NCBI RefSeq assembly: GCF_008124605.1
Contig: NZ_VRYN01000001.1
Coordinates: forward strand, 732,772 to 796,771
DNA from: Halobacterium salinarum DSM 3754
Lineage (GTDB): Archaea; Halobacteriota; Halobacteria; Halobacteriales; Halobacteriaceae
Direction of reading: 5' to 3'
DNA: 64,000 nucleotides
Shown here: piece by piece, positions 48,697 to 58,215 of the stretch
Position numbering within the stretch: position 1 is the stretch's first letter
Layout: every line of letters starts with the position of its first letter
The notes under the pieces: model-generated
What the model saw: the letters and a program-made list of their open reading frames with translations, nothing else
The model's database searches: none
What the model was told of the DNA's origin: nothing
Position numbers and translations under genes: made by a program

Positions 48697-48863
48697 TCGC
48701 TCATCGCTTTGAACTGCGCGAGCAACTCCTCGGTCGACTCGTCGGTGGTGAACTCCACGTCGCCGTCGTACGCCGCCCGCTCGTCGTCGTCCGCGGAGAC
48801 GTCGACGCTATGTTTCGCCTCCCTGCGCTCGTGTTCCGCCTCGTCGTAGGCACCCATTGACAT
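48693..48863 (-). CDS. Small acidic protein (DUF5786-like)
   Basis: A 56-residue protein with a highly charged sequence (SMGAYDEAEHERREAKHSVD, then DDERAAYDGDVEFTTDESTEELLAQF). From memory it fits the haloarchaeal DUF5786 family; function unknown. The ATG at 48863 begins the conserved part. Its stop overlaps the previous gene's stop on the other strand. Confidence 0.65.
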   Translation of the reverse strand: MSMGAYDEAEHERREAKHSVDVSADDDERAAYDGDVEFTTDESTEELLAQFKAMSD

Positions 48864-48939
48864 GGTAGATGTGTACACGGTAGTTCTTCGCTCTCACATT
48901 TCAAACTATCGGTCATTGCGGTGTGTTGTCACACACTGC

Positions 48940-49221
48940 TCAAAACGAGACCGGATCGCTGCCCTCAACGCCCATCGGATCCGGGTCACGGTCGGTGTAC
49001 CCGATCCTGCCGACCGCCGCCGCCGGCAGCGCCCCATACACCGCAAACGTCGCCTCGGTGGCGGACGCGAACTCGTCCACGCCGGTGCGCGCGATCACCG
49101 TTCTGAGATCCTCCCCGCCGGCGGACTCCAGTTCCACGTCCCCACACGCGGCCGCGATCGCCGACGCGCTGGCCGGATACTCCTGTGCGTGCAATACGTC
49201 CGCGGCCTGTTTGAACGTCAT
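48940..49221 (-). CDS. Conserved haloarchaeal protein (DUF5789-like)
   Basis: A 93-residue acidic protein with a helical pattern (TFKQAADVLHAQEYPASASA, then ATEATFAVYGALPAAAVGRIGY), resembling the haloarchaeal DUF5789 family as I recall it. The ATG at 49221 is preferred to that at 49233 because the TATA-like GAATACTC (about 49250-49257) then fits a near-leaderless start. Function unknown. Confidence 0.6.
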   Translation of the reverse strand: MTFKQAADVLHAQEYPASASAIAAACGDVELESAGGEDLRTVIARTGVDEFASATEATFAVYGALPAAAVGRIGYTDRDPDPMGVEGSDPVSF

Positions 49222-49331
49222 GATTGTACACATCGGGCTCGCTCCACAAGAGTATTCTGGGTGGTCGATCATGAACGTTCGTCCGCTGCACCGACCACGA
49301 CGTTTAGGTGCCGCGCCCACCGCCTATCCGT

Positions 49332-50135
49332 ATGGTTCACGCGGATCTCCACGTCCACACCACCAACTCCGATGGCACACTCACCATCGACGCCGTCCCC
49401 GACGCCGCCCACGACGCGGGCGTCACCGCCGTCGCGATCACCGACCACGACCGCCTCCACCCCGCCCTCGACGCCCCGGTCACCGTCCGCGACGACATCA
49501 CTGTCATCCACGGGATCGAACTCCGCGTCGACACCGGCCCCCAACGCGTCGACCTCCTCGGCTACGGCGTCCACGGCACCGACGCCCTCACCGCCGAATG
49601 CGACCGCATCCAGCGCGACCGCCGCGACCGCGGCCGCCGCATCATCGACCGCGTCGAAGCCAGACTCGGCGTCTCACTCCCGCTGGAACCGCGGCCCGGC
49701 CTCGGCCGCCCCCACATCGCGCGCGCCATCACCGCCCACCCCGACACCGACTACGACACCATGGACGCCGTCTTCGACAGCCTCATCGGCAACGACGGCC
49801 CCTGCTTTGTCGCCCGCGACGTCCCCGACTTCGAAACCGGCGTCGACCTCCTCACCGACGCCTGCGGCCTCGTCGGCCTCGCGCACCCGCTTCGATACGA
49901 CGACCCACAGCACGCGCTTGCGCTCTGTGCGGCCCTCGACGCCGTCGAAGCCCACTACCCCTACGACCGCCCCGTCGGCACCGCCCCCGACGACGGCGCT
50001 GCACTCGTCGCCGACGCCATCGACACCCACGACCTCATCCCCACCGGCGGCACCGACGCCCACGACCACACGCTCGGCACCGCCGGCCTCGACCGCGACG
50101 CCTACGCCGCCGTCCGCACACGCCTCGCCGACTAA
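49332..50135 (+). CDS. PHP-domain phosphoesterase
   Basis: A 267-residue metal-dependent phosphoesterase of the PHP superfamily. The metal ligands are visible: DLHVHTTNSDG at the start, AITDHD near residue 42, GIELRVD near 66, GLAHPLR near 190, and GGTDAHDH near 242. Likely a nucleotide or histidinol-phosphate-like phosphatase; the substrate cannot be told. A TATA-like ACGTTTAGG lies about 30 bp before the ATG at 49332. Confidence 0.85.
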   Translation: MVHADLHVHTTNSDGTLTIDAVPDAAHDAGVTAVAITDHDRLHPALDAPVTVRDDITVIHGIELRVDTGPQRVDLLGYGVHGTDALTAECDRIQRDRRDRGRRIIDRVEARLGVSLPLEPRPGLGRPHIARAITAHPDTDYDTMDAVFDSLIGNDGPCFVARDVPDFETGVDLLTDACGLVGLAHPLRYDDPQHALALCAALDAVEAHYPYDRPVGTAPDDGAALVADAIDTHDLIPTGGTDAHDHTLGTAGLDRDAYAAVRTRLAD

Positions 50136-50194
50136 CACCCGCCAGTCGTGTCACTGTCGTGGGGTTCAGGTGGCTCCAGCCCCAACGATCCTTC

Positions 50195-50356
50195 ATGCAG
50201 TGTCACTACTGCGACCGGGACGCCGACCTCACCGTCGAGAAAAGCGGCCTCAAAGTCGGCGTCTGCGAGCAGCACTTCCAACAGCGCCTGGAAGACATCT
50301 CCGACAGCGACGCGCTCCAGCAGCTCCGCGACCAACTCGAGATCGAGCGGTCGTAA
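50195..50356 (+). CDS. Small zinc-binding protein (DUF6757-like)
   Basis: A 53-residue protein with MQCHYCDRDADL at the start and VGVCEQHFQQRLE, giving a C-x2-C...C-x2-H zinc site, followed by an amphipathic helix (DALQQLRDQLEIE). It matches a small haloarchaeal family that I recall as DUF6757. It may be cotranscribed with the PHP gene 59 bp upstream. Confidence 0.65.
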   Translation: MQCHYCDRDADLTVEKSGLKVGVCEQHFQQRLEDISDSDALQQLRDQLEIERS

Positions 50357-50363
50357 CCCCGCC

Positions 50364-51243
<880 letters not shown>

Positions 51244-51249
51244 CCACCC

Positions 51250-51630
51250 ATGGCACCAACACACGACCACCCACCGCGGCTGGTGTTCGACGACGACTGC
51301 GGGTTCTGCACGTGGTGCGCGAACGTCGCCGCCCGCCACGGCGACGTGGCCCTCGTCGGATTCACCGAGCTGTCCCCCGATCAGCGCGCGCGGCTGCCCG
51401 AGGACTACGAGAACTGCGCGCACCTGCTCACCGACGACGCCGTCTACTCCTGTGGGGAAGCCATCGAGCGCACGCTCGCCCACGACGTCCCGGCGCTCCA
51501 GCCGGTGTTCGGCGCGCTCGGCTCGGTGCCCGGGTATGCATCGCTTCGCGAACGCCTCTACCGAGCGGGCGCTGACCGCCGGGCGCTGCTCGGCAACATC
51601 GTGCGCGACGACCCGCCGGCGCGGGACTGA
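51250..51630 (+). CDS. DCC-family thiol-disulfide protein (DUF393)
   Basis: A 126-residue protein. VFDDDCGFCTWCANVAARH near the start is the DCC motif of the DUF393 thioredoxin-like family, with a CxxC pair. It starts 6 bp after the cupin stop, so the two are cotranscribed. Likely a thiol-disulfide oxidoreductase, partner unknown. Confidence 0.82.
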   Translation: MAPTHDHPPRLVFDDDCGFCTWCANVAARHGDVALVGFTELSPDQRARLPEDYENCAHLLTDDAVYSCGEAIERTLAHDVPALQPVFGALGSVPGYASLRERLYRAGADRRALLGNIVRDDPPARD

Positions 51631-51636
51631 TCGCGC

Positions 51637-52800
51637 CTACTGGTAGGCCTGCATGCCCGTGAGGTCCTCGCCGAGAATCAGCGTGTGGATGTCGTGGGTG
51701 CCCTCGTACGTGTAGACGGTCTCCATGTTCGCCATGTGGCGCATCGGCGGGTAATCCGTCGTGATGCCGTTCCCGCCCAGCATCTCGCGGGCGACACGCG
51801 CCTGATCGCGGGCCATCCGGACGTTGTTGCGCTTGGCCATCGAAACGTGCTGTGGCCGGAGGTCACCGCGCTCCTTGAGCCCGGCCAGCCGGTGGGCGAG
51901 CAACTGACTCGTGGTGATCTGTGTCGCCATCTCCGCGAGCTTGTCCTGTTGCATCTGGAACCCCCCGATCGGCTGGTCGAACTGCTCGCGGTCGGTGGCG
52001 TACTCCCGTGCGGTCTCGAAGCAGTTGCGGGCCGCACCCACTGCCCCCCACGCGATGCCGTAGCGGGCCTGCGTCAGACAGGACAACGGCCCCTTCATCC
52101 CCTCGACGCCGGGCAGCCGGCTCTCCGCCGGCACGCGGACGTTCCGGAGGCTGATCTCGCCGGTGATCGACGCGCGCAGCGAGAGCTTCTCGTCGATCTC
52201 GTTGGTGGTGACGCCGTCGCGGTCCGTCTCCACGAGGAACCCCCGGACCGGCGTGCCGTCCTCGCCGTGGTCCCTGGCCCACACGACCGCCACGTCCGCG
52301 ATCGGCGAGTTCGTGATCCACGTCTTCGACCCGTTCAGGACGTACTCGTCGCCGTCCGGCTCCGCCGTTGTCTCCATCGCCGACGGGTTCGAGCCGTGTT
52401 CGGGCTCGGTCAACCCGAAACACCCCACCGCCTCCCCCGCACCCAGGGCCGGCAGCCATCGCTCCTTTTGCGCCTCGCTGCCGAACGCGTGAATCGGATA
52501 CATCACGAGCGCCCCCTGGACGCTCGCCATCGACCGCAGCCCCGAATCACACGCCTCCAACTCCTGCATCAGGAGGCCGTAGGCCGTCTCCGACACGTTC
52601 GGCAGCCCGTAGCCGTCGAGGTTCGGCGCGTAAAACCCCATCTCGCCCATCTCCGGGATGAGCTCCGTCGGGAACGTCCCGTCCAAGTAGTGCTCGCCGA
52701 TGTCGTCCTGCACGTGCTCGTCGACGAACTCCCGCGCCGTGTCCCGGATCAAGCGCTCCTCGCTGTCGAGGTCCGCCTCCAACCCCACGTAGTCGAGCAT
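51637..52800 (-). CDS. Acyl-CoA dehydrogenase (glutaryl-CoA dehydrogenase-like)
   Basis: A 387-residue FAD enzyme. CFGLTEPEHGSNPSAMETTA near residue 125 and TWITNSPIADVAVVWA near 155 are FAD/substrate motifs, and VYTYEGTHDIHTLILG near 365 carries the catalytic glutamate in the position seen in glutaryl-CoA and isovaleryl-CoA dehydrogenases. It oxidises an acyl-CoA at the alpha-beta bond and passes electrons to ETF. The chain specificity cannot be told. A TATA-like GGTTTTTTTACG lies about 27 bp upstream of the ATG. Confidence 0.9.
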   Translation of the reverse strand: MLDYVGLEADLDSEERLIRDTAREFVDEHVQDDIGEHYLDGTFPTELIPEMGEMGFYAPNLDGYGLPNVSETAYGLLMQELEACDSGLRSMASVQGALVMYPIHAFGSEAQKERWLPALGAGEAVGCFGLTEPEHGSNPSAMETTAEPDGDEYVLNGSKTWITNSPIADVAVVWARDHGEDGTPVRGFLVETDRDGVTTNEIDEKLSLRASITGEISLRNVRVPAESRLPGVEGMKGPLSCLTQARYGIAWGAVGAARNCFETAREYATDREQFDQPIGGFQMQQDKLAEMATQITTSQLLAHRLAGLKERGDLRPQHVSMAKRNNVRMARDQARVAREMLGGNGITTDYPPMRHMANMETVYTYEGTHDIHTLILGEDLTGMQAYQ

Positions 52801-52836
52801 ACGTGGTACTCAGACCCAATGCGTAAAAAAACCCTG

Positions 52837-53532
52837 CTAGTTTTTGGCTCCGCCGTCTGCGCCCCGCCCGAGCCGCCGTGTGAAGTTCTCGAACAGCCGC
52901 TTGGTCTCGCACGCCGCCGCGTACGCCCCCGGCGTGATCCCCGCCAGCACTGCGTCCCGGCGCGCCTCCGAGACGTCCTTCTCGGTGGCGATGCGCTCGG
53001 CGGTCTCCGTGTCGTACTCCGGATGGAACTGCACGCCGACCGACTGCCCCACGCGAAACGCGTGGATGCCGTAGTCGTTCTCCGCCAGCAGCGTCGCCGC
53101 CGCCGGCAACTCCGTGACCACGTCGCCGTGGGTGGTGAACGCGGTCATCGACTCCGGCAGCCCCTCGAAGAGCGGGTCGTCGGCGACGCGCTCGACGGTT
53201 CGGTATCCCAACTCGAACCCCGACATGTCCTCGACGGTCCCCCCAAGCGCCTCGGCGAGCACCTGATGCCCGAAACACACGCCCAACACCGGCACCCCCG
53301 CAGCGTGCACGTCCTCGACGTAGTCACACAGCGCCTCGATCCACGGCTCGTCCCAGTAGACCGACGACTTCGACCCGGTGACCACCACCCCATCGAACTC
53401 CGTGTGCCCCGGCACCCGCCCGCCCTTCGCGTGGAACTCCACCAGCTCAGCGTCCAACTCCCGGCGGAAGTTCCGCGCCGTCTCACCCGGCTCGTGTGCG
53501 GCGTTCACCAACGCAATGCGCGGCCGATCCAT
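52837..53532 (-). CDS. Class I glutamine amidotransferase-like protein
   Basis: A 231-residue GATase1 domain protein. The catalytic cysteine is in GVCFGHQVLAEAL near residue 90 and the catalytic histidine in GVQFHPEYD near 175. As a stand-alone domain related to the GMP synthase amidotransferase it might deaminate glutamine or gamma-glutamyl compounds. The start at 53532 opens the domain (RIALVNAAHEP); the frame upstream to 53631 is unsupported. Confidence 0.82.
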   Translation of the reverse strand: MDRPRIALVNAAHEPGETARNFRRELDAELVEFHAKGGRVPGHTEFDGVVVTGSKSSVYWDEPWIEALCDYVEDVHAAGVPVLGVCFGHQVLAEALGGTVEDMSGFELGYRTVERVADDPLFEGLPESMTAFTTHGDVVTELPAAATLLAENDYGIHAFRVGQSVGVQFHPEYDTETAERIATEKDVSEARRDAVLAGITPGAYAAACETKRLFENFTRRLGRGADGGAKN

Positions 53533-53617
53533 GCCCACAGCTATGCGGCGTCCACGCAAGCCCGTTTCGACACCGTGTCGAACCATCTTTGACGCCGCCC
53601 CACCACGCCCCGGACGA

Positions 53618-54799
53618 ATGCGCGCCATCAAGGACAGCGTCCACGACTACATCGAAGCCGACGGCGTCGCGGCGGCGCTGCTCGACACCGAACCCGTCCA
53701 GCGGCTCCGCCACATCAAGCAACTCTCCACCATCCGCCTCGTCTACCCGTCGGCCAACCACACCCGCTTCGAGCACTCCCTGGGCGTCTACCACCTCGCC
53801 GACCGCGCGCTCGCCCACCTCGACATCTCCGGCACGCGCGCGGACACCGTCCGTGCCGCCGCCCTCCTCCACGACATCGGCCACGGCCCCTACGGCCACC
53901 AGACCGAGGGCATCATCCAGCGCCGCCTCGACCGCCACCACGACGACGTCGCCCACCTCGTCTCCAACGGCGAGCCCGGTGCCGTGCTCGCGGCCCACGG
54001 TCTCGACCCCGACCGAGTCGCCGCCCTCGTCGCCGGACACGGCAAACTCGGCCAACTCGTCGCCGGGGAACTCGACGTCGATCGCATGGACTACCTGGTG
54101 CGGGACGCCCACCACACCGGCGTCCCCTACGGCACCATCGACCACGGTCGGCTGCTGCGCGCGCTCACGTTCCGGGACGGCGACCTCGTGCTCGCCGAGG
54201 GCAACGTCGCCACCGCCGAGAGCGTGCTCGTCGGGCGCGCGCTCATGAACGCCACCGTCTACCGCCACCACGTCTCCCGCATCGCGGGCGCGATGCTCGA
54301 CCGCGCGAGCGCCCGCCTGCTCGACACCACTGACCTCGACGCCGAGACGTTCGCGCGGTTCACCGACGCCGACCTCCTCGCCGTGCTCCGGGACTGCCCC
54401 GCGACCCAGGACGCCGCCCGCCGCATCCGCAACCGCGACCTCTACAAGCGCGCCGTCTGGACCGAACGCGACGCCGTCCCCGACGACGTTGCCACCGCCG
54501 ACTACCGGACCGTCCGCGACCTCGAATCCCAGGTCGCCGACGCTGCCGGCGTCCCCGCCACCGCCGTCGTCATCGACACGCCCGGCGCGCCCTCGATGCC
54601 GGAGTCCTCGGTCCGGGTCACCGTCAACGGCGACACCCGCCGGCTCGACGAACAGAGCCCGCTCGTCGACGGCATGCTCGCCTCCCAGCGCGCCCAGTGG
54701 CGCTTCGGCGTCTACACCCCGGACGACCACGTCCCCGCGGTTGCGGCGGCCGCCGAACGCACGCTCGGGCTCGGCCCCATCGACGATCCGCCAGCGTAA
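53618..54799 (+). CDS. HD-domain phosphohydrolase
   Basis: A 393-residue HD-superfamily protein. The metal ligands are visible: TRFEHSLGV near residue 51, LLHDIGHGPYGHQTEG near 88 and DVDRMDYLVRDAHHTGV near 155. This layout matches the dGTPase/SAMHD1-like group (YdhJ type), so it probably hydrolyses nucleotide or nucleic-acid phosphoesters. The start at 53618 is preferred to the longer frame because the conserved sequence begins there. Confidence 0.85.
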   Translation: MRAIKDSVHDYIEADGVAAALLDTEPVQRLRHIKQLSTIRLVYPSANHTRFEHSLGVYHLADRALAHLDISGTRADTVRAAALLHDIGHGPYGHQTEGIIQRRLDRHHDDVAHLVSNGEPGAVLAAHGLDPDRVAALVAGHGKLGQLVAGELDVDRMDYLVRDAHHTGVPYGTIDHGRLLRALTFRDGDLVLAEGNVATAESVLVGRALMNATVYRHHVSRIAGAMLDRASARLLDTTDLDAETFARFTDADLLAVLRDCPATQDAARRIRNRDLYKRAVWTERDAVPDDVATADYRTVRDLESQVADAAGVPATAVVIDTPGAPSMPESSVRVTVNGDTRRLDEQSPLVDGMLASQRAQWRFGVYTPDDHVPAVAAAAERTLGLGPIDDPPA

Positions 54800-54814
54800 C
54801 CCACCCCCGACGGA

Positions 54815-54825
54815 ACGCTTTTCCC
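54815..54825 (+). promoter_or_regulatory. TATA-like element before the pheST leader
   Basis: ACGCTTTTCCC is centred about 27 bp before the ATG at 54848, so a transcript starting at the leader peptide ATG would be leaderless for that peptide and carry about 155 nt ahead of pheS. Confidence 0.5.
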
Positions 54826-54847
54826 CACCGCCCCCGTCGCCCCGAAC

Positions 54848-54928
54848 ATGGTGCCCGAACCCCAGATCCGATGCATGAGGCCCGAAACAGCGCCGCATCC
54901 CGGGTTCGGATTCTTCTTCGACGCCTAA
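54848..54928 (+). CDS. Putative phenylalanine leader peptide of pheST
   Basis: A 26-codon frame between the HD-domain gene and pheS. Its last nine residues read PGFGFFFDA, four phenylalanines in six positions, encoded by TTC codons just before the stop at 54926-54928. A TATA-like box at -27 makes the ATG a good leaderless start; an in-frame ATG at 54875 would give 17 residues. Downstream lie three hairpins. Phe-rich leader peptides regulate pheST and pheA by attenuation in bacteria; a matching arrangement is inferred here. The peptide itself is probably only a sensor of Phe-tRNA supply. Confidence 0.6.
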   Translation: MVPEPQIRCMRPETAPHPGFGFFFDA

Positions 54929-54962
54929 CGCGTCGTTGCCCCACCGACAGGGGACCGCTGTC
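54919..54962 (+). promoter_or_regulatory. Attenuator-like hairpins before pheS
   Basis: Hairpin A pairs CGACGC (54919-54924) with GCGTCG (54930-54935), and its five-base loop CTAAC contains the leader stop codon. Hairpin B pairs CCCC (54939-54942) with GGGG (54950-54953). Hairpin C pairs GACAG (54946-54950) with CTGTC (54958-54962). B and C share bases 54946-54953 and so exclude each other. No U-run follows C, so the switch, if real, may act on transcription by an archaeal mechanism or on translation of pheS. Confidence 0.5.
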
Positions 54963-55003
54963 GTTCGGAACCGATAACTGACTGCCACGCACGCCTACAC
55001 GAC

Positions 55004-56512
55004 ATGCAACTCCCAACACAACAGGTCGCGGTGCTCGACGCAGCGAGCACCGACGACCCCCAACGCATCGAGGCCCTCGCGGCGGACACCGACTACCCGC
55101 CGGAGACGATCGCCGGCGCGGCCCTCGCCCTCGAAGCCGAGGGCTTGGTCGCCGTCACCGAGACCACCACGACGACGGTCTCGCTCACCGACGAAGGCCA
55201 CGCCTACGCCACGGACGGACTCCCGGAGGTCCGCCTCTACCGGGCCGCCCTCGACGCGGGTGCCGACGACACTCCCGTCGAGATGGGCCACGTCATCGGC
55301 GCTGCCGGACTCGACGGCGCTCAAGTCGACATCGCGTTGTCGAACTACGCCCGGAAGGGATACGGCACCATCGATTCGGGCGCACTCGCCGCTGACCCCG
55401 ACGCAAACCCCGACGACGATCCCGAAGCGAACGCCCTCGCCACGCTCGCCGCCGGCGACACCCTCGCCGACGACGCCGTCCTCGATCAGCTCGCCAGCCG
55501 TGATCTCGTGACCGTCAGCGAGCGCACGGTGCGCTCAGTGACGCTCACCGAGGCCGGCGTCACGGAACTGATGGCCGGCGTCGAAGCCACCGACGAGGTC
55601 GGCGCACTCACCCCCGAGTTGCTCGCGTCCGGCGAGTGGGCGGACGTCGAGTTCGCGGACTACAACGTCGCCGCCGACGCCGCCGCCCACACACCCGGGA
55701 AGCCCCACGTCCTCCGGCAGGCCGCCGAACGCGTCACTGACGTCCTCGTCGGGATGGGGTTCCAGGAGATGGACGGCCCCCACGTCGACGCCGACTTCTA
55801 CATCAACGACTGCCTGTTCATGCCACAGGACCACCCCGCCCGGAACCACTGGGACCGGTTCGCGCTCTCGAACCCCGCGCGGATCGACGAACTGCCCGAC
55901 GCCCTCGTCGAGCGCGTCGAACGCGCGCACCGCGAGGGAGCCGGTGACGACGGCGACGGCTACCACTCGCCGTGGGACGAGGACTTCGCGCGTGCGCTCG
56001 CGCTCCGCGGACACACGACGAGTCTCACCGCCCGCCACCTCGCCGGCCTCGCGGACGCGGACGTCGAGGCCCCCGCCCGCTACTTCAGCGTCGAAAAGGC
56101 CTACCGCAACGACACTCTCGACGCCACCCACCTCCTGGAGTTCTTCCAGATCGAAGGCTGGGTGCTGGCCGACGACCTCTCGGTGCGGGACCTCATGGGG
56201 ACGTTCCGGGAGTTCTACAGCCAGTTCGGCATCCACGACCTCCAGTTCAAGCCCACGTACAACCCCTACACGGAGCCCAGCTTCGAACTGTTCGGCCGCC
56301 ACCCCGAGACCGGGGAGCTCATCGAGATCGGGAACTCCGGCATCTTCCGCCCGGAGATGCTCGACCCGCTGGACGTCGACGGCGACGTGATGGCGTGGGG
56401 GTTGGCCCTCGAACGCCTGCTCATGCTGATGACCGGCTTCGAGGACATCCGGGACGTCCACGGGACGCTGTGTGACGTTGGGTTCCTGCGGAACGCGGAG
56501 GTGGTGTACTGA
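55004..56512 (+). CDS. pheS: Phenylalanyl-tRNA synthetase alpha subunit
   Basis: A 502-residue class II synthetase subunit of the archaeal/eukaryotic type. The N-terminal 200 residues contain winged-helix domains that bind tRNA; the catalytic core begins around residue 240, with motif 2 RYFSVEKAYRND and motif 3 near GIFRPEMLDPLD and VMAWGLALERLLML. It charges tRNA-Phe together with PheT, and its stop overlaps the pheT start (TGATG). A weak TATA-like CCGATAACTG lies at about -27, so an internal promoter is possible besides the leader transcript. Confidence 0.96.
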   Translation: MQLPTQQVAVLDAASTDDPQRIEALAADTDYPPETIAGAALALEAEGLVAVTETTTTTVSLTDEGHAYATDGLPEVRLYRAALDAGADDTPVEMGHVIGAAGLDGAQVDIALSNYARKGYGTIDSGALAADPDANPDDDPEANALATLAAGDTLADDAVLDQLASRDLVTVSERTVRSVTLTEAGVTELMAGVEATDEVGALTPELLASGEWADVEFADYNVAADAAAHTPGKPHVLRQAAERVTDVLVGMGFQEMDGPHVDADFYINDCLFMPQDHPARNHWDRFALSNPARIDELPDALVERVERAHREGAGDDGDGYHSPWDEDFARALALRGHTTSLTARHLAGLADADVEAPARYFSVEKAYRNDTLDATHLLEFFQIEGWVLADDLSVRDLMGTFREFYSQFGIHDLQFKPTYNPYTEPSFELFGRHPETGELIEIGNSGIFRPEMLDPLDVDGDVMAWGLALERLLMLMTGFEDIRDVHGTLCDVGFLRNAEVVY

Positions 56513-58215
56513 TGCCCGTCGTCGACATCGACCCCGACGAACTCCGCCGGCTCACCGGCCACCGCAGCAAGGACGACGACGAGCTCCGCCAGGACCTCTT
56601 CGGGCTCGGCATCGAATACGAGGGCGAAACCGAGGACGGCGAGTTCAAACTCGAGTTCGAAGCCGACCGCCTCGACCGCCTCTCCGTCGAGGGCATCGCG
56701 CGCAGTCTGCGCTACCACGCCGGCGACGACCGCGGGGTCGACATCCCGGACACCAACGCCCCGGAGTGGGCGATCGACGTCACCGACGTCCCCGCGGATC
56801 GCCCGTACGTCACCGGCGCCGTGATCCGGGGCGTCGACCTCGACGCGGACGCCCTGGACTCGCTCATCCAGCTCCAGGAGAAACTGCACGCCACGATGGG
56901 CCGCAAGCGAGCGAAGGGCGCCATCGGCATCCACGACCTCGCGATGCTCAAAGGCGACACCGTCGACGGCGACGGCACCGCCGCACGCTCGCTCACGTAC
57001 ACGGGCATCGACCCCGACGGCGACACGTTCGTCCCGCTCGACGACGACGCCGAACGCACGCCCGCCGACGTGCTCACCGAACACCCCACCGGCGAGACGT
57101 ACGCCGACCTCCTGGCCGACCACGACACCTACCCAGCGATCTACGACGACATCGGGCTGTTCAGCTTCCCGCCGGTCATCAACGGCCGCCGCACCGAGGT
57201 CACCACCGACTCCCGGGAGCTGTTCGTCGAACTCACCGGCACCGACCAGTGGACCATCGACCGGATGTGCGCCATCATCTGTTACGCGCTGGACGCCCGT
57301 GGGGCGACCATCGAGGACGTCACCGTCGACTACCCCGACCGCGAGCTCCACCGCCCCGACTTCGCGGTCCGCACCAAACACGTCAGCCACGACCGGATCG
57401 AGACGCTGCTCGGCGTCGAGTTCACCACCGAGGCGGTCGTCGATCTCGCCGAACGCGCCGGCCTCGACGCCACCCCGACCGACGACGGCTACGACGTCGA
57501 AATCCCGCCCTACCGCGTCGACGTCCGCCACCCCGTCGACGTCGTCGACGACCTCGGGCGCGCGTACGACTTCAACGACCTCACGCCCCGCTATCCCGAC
57601 GTCAACACCATCGGCGGCCGCACCGAATCCTCGCGCCTCGAACGCTCGGTGCGACAGGCGCTCGTCGGGCTCGGGTTCGAGGACCTCCTGAACTTCAACA
57701 TGACCAGCGAGGCCGAGAACTTCGACCGCATGCGGCTGACCCCCGACCACGACGCGGTCGGCGCGGCCCAGCCGGCCACCATCGCCGAACCCTACAGCCA
57801 GGACTTCACGATCCTTCGCACGTGGGCGCTGCCCTCGCTGGCGATGGTTCTGGAGACGAACACCCACCACGCGTATCCGCAGGACCTCGCCGAAGTCGGG
57901 TTCGCCGCCCACGCCGACGGCGACACCCAGACCGGGGTCGCCGAACGCCGCACCGTCGCCGCCGTGCTGGCCCGCAACGACGCCTCCTACGAGGACGCCA
58001 AGGCCCGCCTCCAGGCGCTTTGCGACGAGTTCGCGGTCGCCCTCGAAACGCCGCCCACCACCCATCCGTCGTTCATCGACGGGCGCGCCGCCACCATCGA
58101 GATCGACGGCCAGCCGGCCGGCGTCATCGGTGAACTCCACCCCGGCGTCATCGTCGAACACGACGTCGAAGTGCCGGTCGCCGGCTTCGAGTTCGAACTC
58201 GACGCGCTCCGTTAG
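56512..58215 (+). CDS. pheT: Phenylalanyl-tRNA synthetase beta subunit
   Basis: A 567-residue subunit. The N-terminal part has the B3/B4 editing domain (LQEKLHATMGRKRAKGAIGIHD near residue 120), B5 domains follow around 270-345 (IPPYRVDVRHPVDVVDDLGRA), and a catalytic-like class II fold completes the protein. The start at 56512 overlaps the pheS stop, so the two subunits are produced in coupled amounts. Confidence 0.96.
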   Translation: MPVVDIDPDELRRLTGHRSKDDDELRQDLFGLGIEYEGETEDGEFKLEFEADRLDRLSVEGIARSLRYHAGDDRGVDIPDTNAPEWAIDVTDVPADRPYVTGAVIRGVDLDADALDSLIQLQEKLHATMGRKRAKGAIGIHDLAMLKGDTVDGDGTAARSLTYTGIDPDGDTFVPLDDDAERTPADVLTEHPTGETYADLLADHDTYPAIYDDIGLFSFPPVINGRRTEVTTDSRELFVELTGTDQWTIDRMCAIICYALDARGATIEDVTVDYPDRELHRPDFAVRTKHVSHDRIETLLGVEFTTEAVVDLAERAGLDATPTDDGYDVEIPPYRVDVRHPVDVVDDLGRAYDFNDLTPRYPDVNTIGGRTESSRLERSVRQALVGLGFEDLLNFNMTSEAENFDRMRLTPDHDAVGAAQPATIAEPYSQDFTILRTWALPSLAMVLETNTHHAYPQDLAEVGFAAHADGDTQTGVAERRTVAAVLARNDASYEDAKARLQALCDEFAVALETPPTTHPSFIDGRAATIEIDGQPAGVIGELHPGVIVEHDVEVPVAGFEFELDALR

